From Zarea fungicola (taxonomy: Eukaryota; Ascomycota; Sordariomycetes; Hypocreales; Cordycipitaceae), in contig FWCC01000043.1 in assembly GCA_900169235.1 (NCBI GenBank), positions 332,950 to 396,949 of the forward strand: a DNA stretch of 64,000 nucleotides. The letters run 5' to 3'. The translations under genes were made by a program, and so were the position numbers. The notes under the pieces are model-generated. The model was not told the origin of the DNA. It worked only from the letters and a program-made list of their open reading frames with translations, and ran no database searches. Below are positions 58,442-64,000 of the stretch, piece by piece (position 1 is the stretch's first letter; every line of letters starts with the position of its first letter).

Positions 58442-60343
58442 ATGGCTGCTACGACACCTGTTGACCCTAATGACCGTGTGGTCTTGGGTATCACCTTTGG
58501 CAACTCCAACAGTTCAATTGCCTACACCGTCGACGACAAGGCTGAGGTTATTGCCAACGAGGATGGTGGTAAGTCTTGGGACTTTCAAATGCCCTTCACA
58601 TTTTCTTACAACATGCTAATGAATCACTCTACTAGACCGCCAGATCCCTACCGTCCTCTCTTATGTCGATGGCGACGAGTACTATGGCACCCAGGCCAAG
58701 GCTTTCCTAGTCCGCAACCCCGACAACACCATTGCCTATTTCCGCGATTTCCTCGGCAAGGAGTACGTTTCCCATTGTTACAAAGTCAATGCGCTTGACA
58801 TCTGTGCCGTCGCTCTCCCGAATCACCCAGCTAACCCGAATATCAATATAGCTTCAAGTCTATCGACCCCACGCACTGCCATGCTGCCGCCCACCCCAAG
58901 GATATTGATGGCCAGATCTCCTTCACCGTCAAGGACAAGCAGCAGGACTCCCCCGCCGAGACTGAGTCGGGCTCGGGTACCTCGACACCCGCCACCCCTG
59001 CCGAGGTTGAGCCCTCGACCGTCTCCATCGCCGAGACGGCCACTCGCTTCCTCCGCCGCCTCGCCACCTCTGCCTCCGACTACCTCGGCAAGAAGGTCAC
59101 CTCGACCGTCATCACCGTGCCTACCAACTTCACTGACAAGCAGCGTGAGGCCCTCACTGCCGCCGCCAGCGCTGCTGGCCTTGAAGTCCTCCAGCTCATC
59201 TCGGACCCCGTTGCCGCCGTTCTCGCCTACGATGCCCGCAAGGAGGCCATCGTCGCTGACAAGCTCGTTGTTGTCGCTGACCTGGGTGGCACTCGCTCCG
59301 ATGTCACCGTCATTGCCTCGCGCGGTGGAATGTACACCATTCTCGCCACTGTCCACGACTACGACTTTGCCGGTGTCCACCTGGACAACGCTCTCATGGA
59401 CCACTTCGCCAAGGAGTTCATGAAGCAGCACTCCGCCGACCCCCGCGAGAATGCGCGCTCCCTCGCCAAGCTCCGCCTCGAGTCCGAGTCCACCAAGAAG
59501 GCTCTCAGTCTCGGCACCAATGCCCAGTTCTCCGTCGAGAGTCTTGCCGAAGGCTTCGACTACTCGGCCACCATTAACCGCGTCCGCTACGAGATGATTG
59601 CGCGCAAGGTCTTTGAGGGCTTCAACCGCCTGGTCGAGGGTGCCGTCAAGAAGGCCGGCCTCGACGTGCTCGACATTGACGAGGTCATCATGTGCGGTGG
59701 CACCTCGCACACGCCCCGCATCGCCCACAACCTCGCCGGTATCTTCCCCGCGACGACCATCATCCAAGCGCCCGCCACCAGCCCCGCTGCCATCAACCCA
59801 TCGGAGCTGCAGGCCCGCGGTGCTGCCCTCCAGGCCTCGCTCATCCAGGAGTACGAGGCTACCGACATTGAGCAGTCGACGCACGCCGCCGTCACCACCG
59901 TCAAGCACATTTCCAACGCCATTGGTGTCGTCACCGTCGGCCTCGACGGCAGCGAGGTCTTTGCGCCTGTCCTGCAGGCCGAGACGGCTGTCCCTGCCCG
60001 CCGTACCGTCCACGTCCCCGCCCCTAAGAAGGGTGGCGATGTCCTGATCAAGGTCGTCGAAGGTGGAACCCACATCAAGGTCACCAAGGTCGAGGCCAAG
60101 CCTGCCGCGCAAAACGGTGATGACTCTGATGAGGACTCGGACTTTGACAGCGACGAGGAGGATGAGGAGAAGCGCGAGAAGCTGTGGAAGATTGGCTCGC
60201 CGCTCGCCGAGGTTGCCATCAAGGATGTCAAGGCCGGTGGCAAGGTCGAGGTCACCATCAACGTCCTTGGTGATTTGAGTGTTACCATTACTGCTCGTGA
60301 GGTTGGCGGTAAGGGTGGTGTTCGCGGTACTCTATCCGCTTAA
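58442..60343 (+). CDS. SSZ1: Hsp70-family ribosome-associated chaperone Ssz1
   Basis: Atypical Hsp70 that with the J-protein zuotin forms the ribosome-associated complex and helps nascent chains fold. Exons 58442-58568, 58636-58762 and 58852-60343, introns 67 and 89 nt (GT-AG; branch CTAAC near 58831), give 581 residues. The nucleotide-binding domain shows VVLGITFGNSNSSIAYT, VVVADLGGTRSDVTVIA and IMCGGTSHTPRI. The weak phosphate-1 and connect motifs (LGITFGNSNS rather than GIDLGT) match Ssz1 rather than Ssa/Ssb. An acidic stretch (DDSDEDSDFDSDEEDEE, about 506-525) precedes a short remnant of the substrate domain. The length fits the family (yeast 538), the insertion being the acidic part. Strong G/C third-position bias implies high expression. 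It acts in the cytosol at the ribosome exit tunnel. Confidence 0.95.
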
Positions 60344-61252
60344 ACAGAGCAGATGAGACATGGATGCAACGCCCCCAAAACGAAGAGAAAAAGAAGAAAT
60401 GAAATGATTTAAAGAAGGGAGAAACAACACGGATAGAAGGGACTCACCAAAAGCGAAATCTGGATTTTTTTTATAGGCCAAAAGAGAAGAAAGACAATTA
60501 TTAAACAAAAATAAACGATGTAAAAGACTAACAATATGTATATCGGAATTTTTTTTTTGATTGTTGATTTCATGATGAAACGTTTGGAAGTGGGAATATA
60601 GAAATGGATGTTGTATCTTTTTTTTTTGTTTTTATTTTATACAGTTTTATTTCAAAACAAATCAAGCTCCTTGCCATTTTATAGAGAAGCAACAGCTGAT
60701 GAAAATAAAAAATATAAAAATATTGTTGAAGAACTTCTACTCGCATACATGATCACTAAAGAAATACATACTCCAAAGTTCAACAAGACAAACAGAATTT
60801 GTATGTGCGTAGATGAATGTAAATGTAAAAGACTAGTTATAGAGATTTGTCAAACCCGAAAATTGAAAGGGGGAAAAAGTCAAAAAATCCACAGAATCCA
60901 TCTATTTTCCCATTTCTGGTTTCCCTTTTTGGTACCGCTTCCATCGCCAAAAAGAACTCCATTTTGCACCTGTGCTGTACCCGTATGCGCTTTCATCCAC
61001 GACAGTTGTGCCCGCAGAAAAAAAAAGACAAAAAAAGAAAGAGAGAAAGAGACCGCTTGCATTAAAAAAGAAGAAAGAAAAAAAAAAAGAAGGGAGGGTC
61101 AAAGAGTGTATAGATCAGACCAAAACGGGATATTGACAAAACAAACAGCAGAGTCGGTCATCGACTCGCTTCTGTAACTGAGAAACCATGGGTGCCTTTT
61201 GCAAGGTATTATGATGTAAAAAGAACCAAAATTAGCAAAGCAGCAGATTGAA
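60344..61252. other. Convergent 3' region, A-rich
   Basis: No gene is supported. It contains the 3' ends of SSZ1 and the NT-C2 gene and a purine-rich, A-rich tract at about 61015-61097 on the plus strand. Confidence 0.5.
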
Positions 61253-62691
61253 TCAAGCAGCGAGCCCTTCTTGGCCAGGAAGATGCCATGCCACAAAATT
61301 ATCGCGGAGTTCATCTTCGCCTATTTCGCGCTGATGCTTGTAACTTGCTTCAGCACGACCGGTACGGTCCGTCCCTGAGCTGCTACCCAGGGTCGGCGCA
61401 AGACTTGCCATACTGCTACTCCGGTTGGGGCGCACGACGTGGTCATCGTCGTCCATATGCGAAGGTTGACGACTATTCCTTGGCGTGGGATTGGGGGACT
61501 TGCGTGGACTCGGCGAGTTTCGATGACGACCTCCGCCGGTGACAGTGGATACACTCTTATCGGACGAGGCGCTGCGTTGTCGACGATGGTTGCTCAGGCC
61601 CAAGCGTCGGAAGTCTGAAGGACGCAGAGTGCCATTGTTGCCAAGCTCGTCGTTATCAAGGTCGTCATGGTCTGTATTAGAGGACGAGGGCTCACGCTTG
61701 GAGGAGCCAACCTTGGGGGCTTTCCACCCGCTTCCGCCGGAGAATATGTCTTCAATGCACTCGTCTGCGGGCAGCTGTGTGGGTTGCTTCGACCAGGATG
61801 CTGCAAGCGTGCGGCGATAGAGGTCCTGGACCTCGATATTGTCTCGATTCTTGCCGAAACTGGGCAGTGCTATTTGGGCAGACTGTCAGAATTGGTAATA
61901 ATGTCTGGTTTGGAAGTCACTCACGTCCACTGTCGTCCTCAGTATGATCCGGAGCCATGAAACCTGCAATGCCTCCAAAAACAGGAGCCGTCTTGAGAGA
62001 TGGCGCGGCAAAGTTACGATCACCGTCAACCTGGACCATGAGAATACCAATCTTGAGCGTGCTGTTGATTTTGCTGTCTTGCATGAGATAACGTCGCACG
62101 ATTCCTTCCTGCGCATCGCGGCTTTCGGTGCTTGCTCGACGATTTGAACTGGACAGGCTGAGGCTACTCCCGCCAGTGTTTTGTTTCCGGATTTTTGGAG
62201 GCGGAACGGCGTCTCTACTGTATGACTCGCTTTCCTCAACATACTCGCTGAGGTTGATGCGGATGCTGCCCAAGGTAATCTTCTCGGCGAGGGCAAATTC
62301 CTGGAGGACTTCAATCTCGAATGGGCACTCCGAGAGCACATTGTTCTTGTCAACAGATATGCGGATGGAAGGCACAATTTTTGACACATCATAGTCGACT
62401 TTGTGGTTTGCGATGGGGCATTTCCCGGTGCGGCCACGATGCTCGGCATGCATGGAGTGCGAGAGGTGCCATTTTATATAGGAGTTTCCGTTGACCAGCG
62501 GAACATTATTTAGGTCATATATCTGTGGTGTGTTAATTTTCCAGCTGGTTTATGACGTGAGATGGAATGGGCTCACTTTGAGATGAAGCTCAAATTTTGG
62601 CTATGCGATTAGACTGTTAGTAATGGCGCTGAGCCGGAGAAATTTGGATAGGGCGTACCTTGCGGCTTTTGCCAACTATTGGAAAGTACAT
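61253..62691 (-). CDS. NT-C2 (EEIG1/EHBP1) domain protein
   Basis: Membrane-linked adaptor-type protein with an N-terminal NT-C2 domain, a C2-like module found in EEIG1 and EHBP1 proteins and thought to bind membranes or Rab-like partners. Exons 62691-62659 (33 nt), 62600-62577 (24 nt), 62522-61925 and 61869-61253, all GT-AG, give 423 residues. The first residues are MYFPIVGKSRK-PKFELHLK-IYDLNNVPLVNGNSYIKWHL, crossing the two small introns. Further C2 features are CPIANHKVDYD, IRISVDKNNVLSECPFEIEVLQEFALAEKITLGSIRINLSEY. From about residue 130 it becomes Ser/Arg-rich, then IGILMVQVDGDRNFAAP (a second beta-sheet part). The C-terminal half is disordered and basic (RSSSMASLAP, RHRNSPSPRK). The microexon structure strengthens the model because the frame closes only when both are spliced. 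Confidence 0.88.
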
Positions 62692-64000
62692 GTCAGCATA
62701 CGGCCCGACTGCCTGGACGGGAATTTGGCCGCTTGAGAGGGTTGAACAGCTTGATGCCGTAGGCCCGTCTCGGCGTACGTGATGGGAATTGAGGTTGATG
62801 GGAAGCAGTAAACGTGGCTAAAACCGCGTGGCTGACAGTAGAGGGGGAGGGGATGGAAGTGATGGTGTATGCAAAGGTGAAGTCGAGTGAAACGGGGACT
62901 GTGTCGGCTTACTCAGAGAGGACATGACGGCTGGTAATGTAGCATCACACAGTCGACCAATCCAGGAACGAGGTGGGCTGATGCAGATGAGCTCACTCCG
63001 AGAGACGAGTCGTGTGCGGAGGCGTTTGCGGGTTGTGTTGGGTTCCAAAGATGCCAGAAAGTGCCGGCGATGGATTCCTGCAGGAAGCTAACAGATCCGG
63101 CGCAGCCGTGGTGGCGCTTTAGTTACTGCCCAGCAAATGCAGGCTGTAGTGGTGGGAATGCCTAGTTAAAGGTCAAGGTGTGTGGTTTGAAGGCTTTGGT
63201 GGCCAAGCGCCTGAGCGTCGCATGCAGCAGTCGAGGAATGCCCTTGTCTTGTCTGGCGCCAATGCTGTTGGTTCAGAGCCGGGAATTGCTGATCTGTCGC
63301 GTGGATGAGGTTGAAGCGTTTGCTAGAAGTAGCTAGTTGGCCATGTGGTATTTTAGAATGCGCCTCGCAAACGGCGCTGGGCAAGCTGGTGCATGTGATG
63401 ATGACGCGCGCGCAAGTCGCCGCAGCCAGCGTTGAAAGAGGCCAGCGGGGCAGATAAGGGGAGGCTGTGGAGACGAGGCTGACAACTGGGTTGGGGCCGT
63501 TCTGCAAGATTGTGGTGCATGGACGATGGCAGGATAGACGGAATGGAAGAGATGATTGATAGAGAGTGATGAGACCTGGATGCGACCGGACGGGTTGGTT
63601 CCCCATGTTGGACAGCAGCAGGCAAGAGCGTTCCTCTGTCTCTCTCTCCTTCCTTCCCCCTCTCGTACCTGTCTTGTCCGTGTTCAGCCCTCTGAAATTT
63701 TTGTGTCTGTTTTGGGTTTAGCGTTACTGGGGCTTTGCTGGCTGCGTTTGGCTGTGTTGCTGTGCTGCTGTGCTGCTCTGGCCGCTGTGGAGTAGCAGGG
63801 CGCCAGCTTACTGGTACCTACTAACCTACCTAGGTACCTTAGTACCTACCTGTATTAGGTACCTACCTCTCGCGGCTTGCACACTAAAACCGCTCACTAC
63901 ATATAACTTTTTGTCACGCAGAACAGGAATTACACATAGATATGGAGTAGTTGATTGGCTAAGAAAAGGAGGTATGGAGGGACTGTACGAAGATACACCC
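62692..64000. other. Intergenic to the window edge
   Basis: No gene is supported. It is the promoter side of the NT-C2 gene. Frames at 62818-63048 and 63166-63625 (minus) have no motif. Near 63810-63868 are AGGTACCT-type repeats. Confidence 0.4.
63810..63868. repeat. AGGTACCT-type palindromic repeats
   Basis: Several overlapping TACCTA, AGGTACCT and TAGGTACCT units lie in a 60-base stretch. A shorter version (AGTACCTACCTAG) is at about 33450-33461. The unit is its own reverse complement, so the array can form hairpins. Confidence 0.75.

Noticed and set aside
58823..60112. 429-codon open frame antisense to SSZ1
   Set aside because: It mirrors the Hsp70 coding exon; the strong G/C third-position bias of SSZ1 keeps antisense frames open. 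The translation is Gly/Val/Leu/Asp-rich without motifs.
1..64000. tRNA, rRNA, CRISPR, transposon or biosynthetic cluster
   Set aside because: Scanning for tRNA B-box-like sequence, long direct or inverted repeats, regular spacer arrays and backbone biosynthetic enzymes gave no convincing hit by eye.

Overview
The window is nuclear DNA of a filamentous ascomycete. Short spliceosomal introns (about 48-135 nt) with GT/AG ends and frequent CTAAC-type branch sites, well separated genes on both strands, Ser/Thr-rich GPI-type surface proteins, a HET/NB-ARC/TPR (NLR-type) gene relic and an endo-beta-1,6-glucanase of the Trichoderma BGN16/neg1 type all point to Pezizomycotina, probably Sordariomycetes and most likely Hypocreales. 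All exon models here were made by hand from the sequence; the lineage is an inference.

Layout: 0.9-2.6 kb, ferroportin-like transporter (-). 4.8-5.8 kb, Rac GTPase (+). 6.8-8.1 kb, Nop6-like RNA-binding protein (-). 8.8-11.3 kb, CFEM-like Ser/Thr-rich surface protein (-) with an in-frame TAG in its signal peptide. 11.8-12.8 kb, Cms1 (-). 13.2-14.5 kb, APH-type phosphotransferase (-). 16.1-16.5 kb, a small membrane protein (-). 17.9-19.2 kb, secreted GH5 beta-1,6-glucanase (+). 22.5-23.4 kb, secreted HExxH protein (+). 24.2-25.9 kb, two kinase-fold genes tail to tail. 28.0-28.9 kb, Lsb1/Pin3-like SH3 protein (-). A 5.7-kb gene-poor stretch then leads to cryptochrome-DASH at 34.7-36.9 kb (+). 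38.4-40.7 kb, a large orphan protein (+). 41.2-44.7 kb, a decayed HET-NB-ARC-TPR pseudogene (-). 46.4-46.9 kb, GPI-type surface protein (-). After another gene-poor stretch come a Ser/Pro-rich orphan (51.8-53.2 kb, +), a C2H2 zinc-finger protein with a predicted transmembrane segment (54.7-56.6 kb, +), exosome subunit Rrp40 (57.2-58.0 kb, -) divergent from the Hsp70-family ribosome chaperone Ssz1 (58.4-60.3 kb, +), and an NT-C2 domain protein (61.3-62.7 kb, -).

Themes: housekeeping RNA/ribosome genes (Nop6, Cms1, Rrp40, Ssz1) alternate with secreted or cell-surface genes (glucanase, HExxH protein, two Ser/Thr-rich wall proteins) and signalling genes (Rac, Lsb1-like, NT-C2, kinase-like proteins). 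There is no sign of a secondary-metabolite cluster, a complete transposon, rRNA, a recognisable tRNA or a CRISPR array. The items most worth a second look are the membrane-tethered zinc-finger protein, the nonsense codon in the CFEM-like gene, the multiply broken NLR gene and a 25-bp tandem duplication of a splice acceptor in the ferroportin-like gene.
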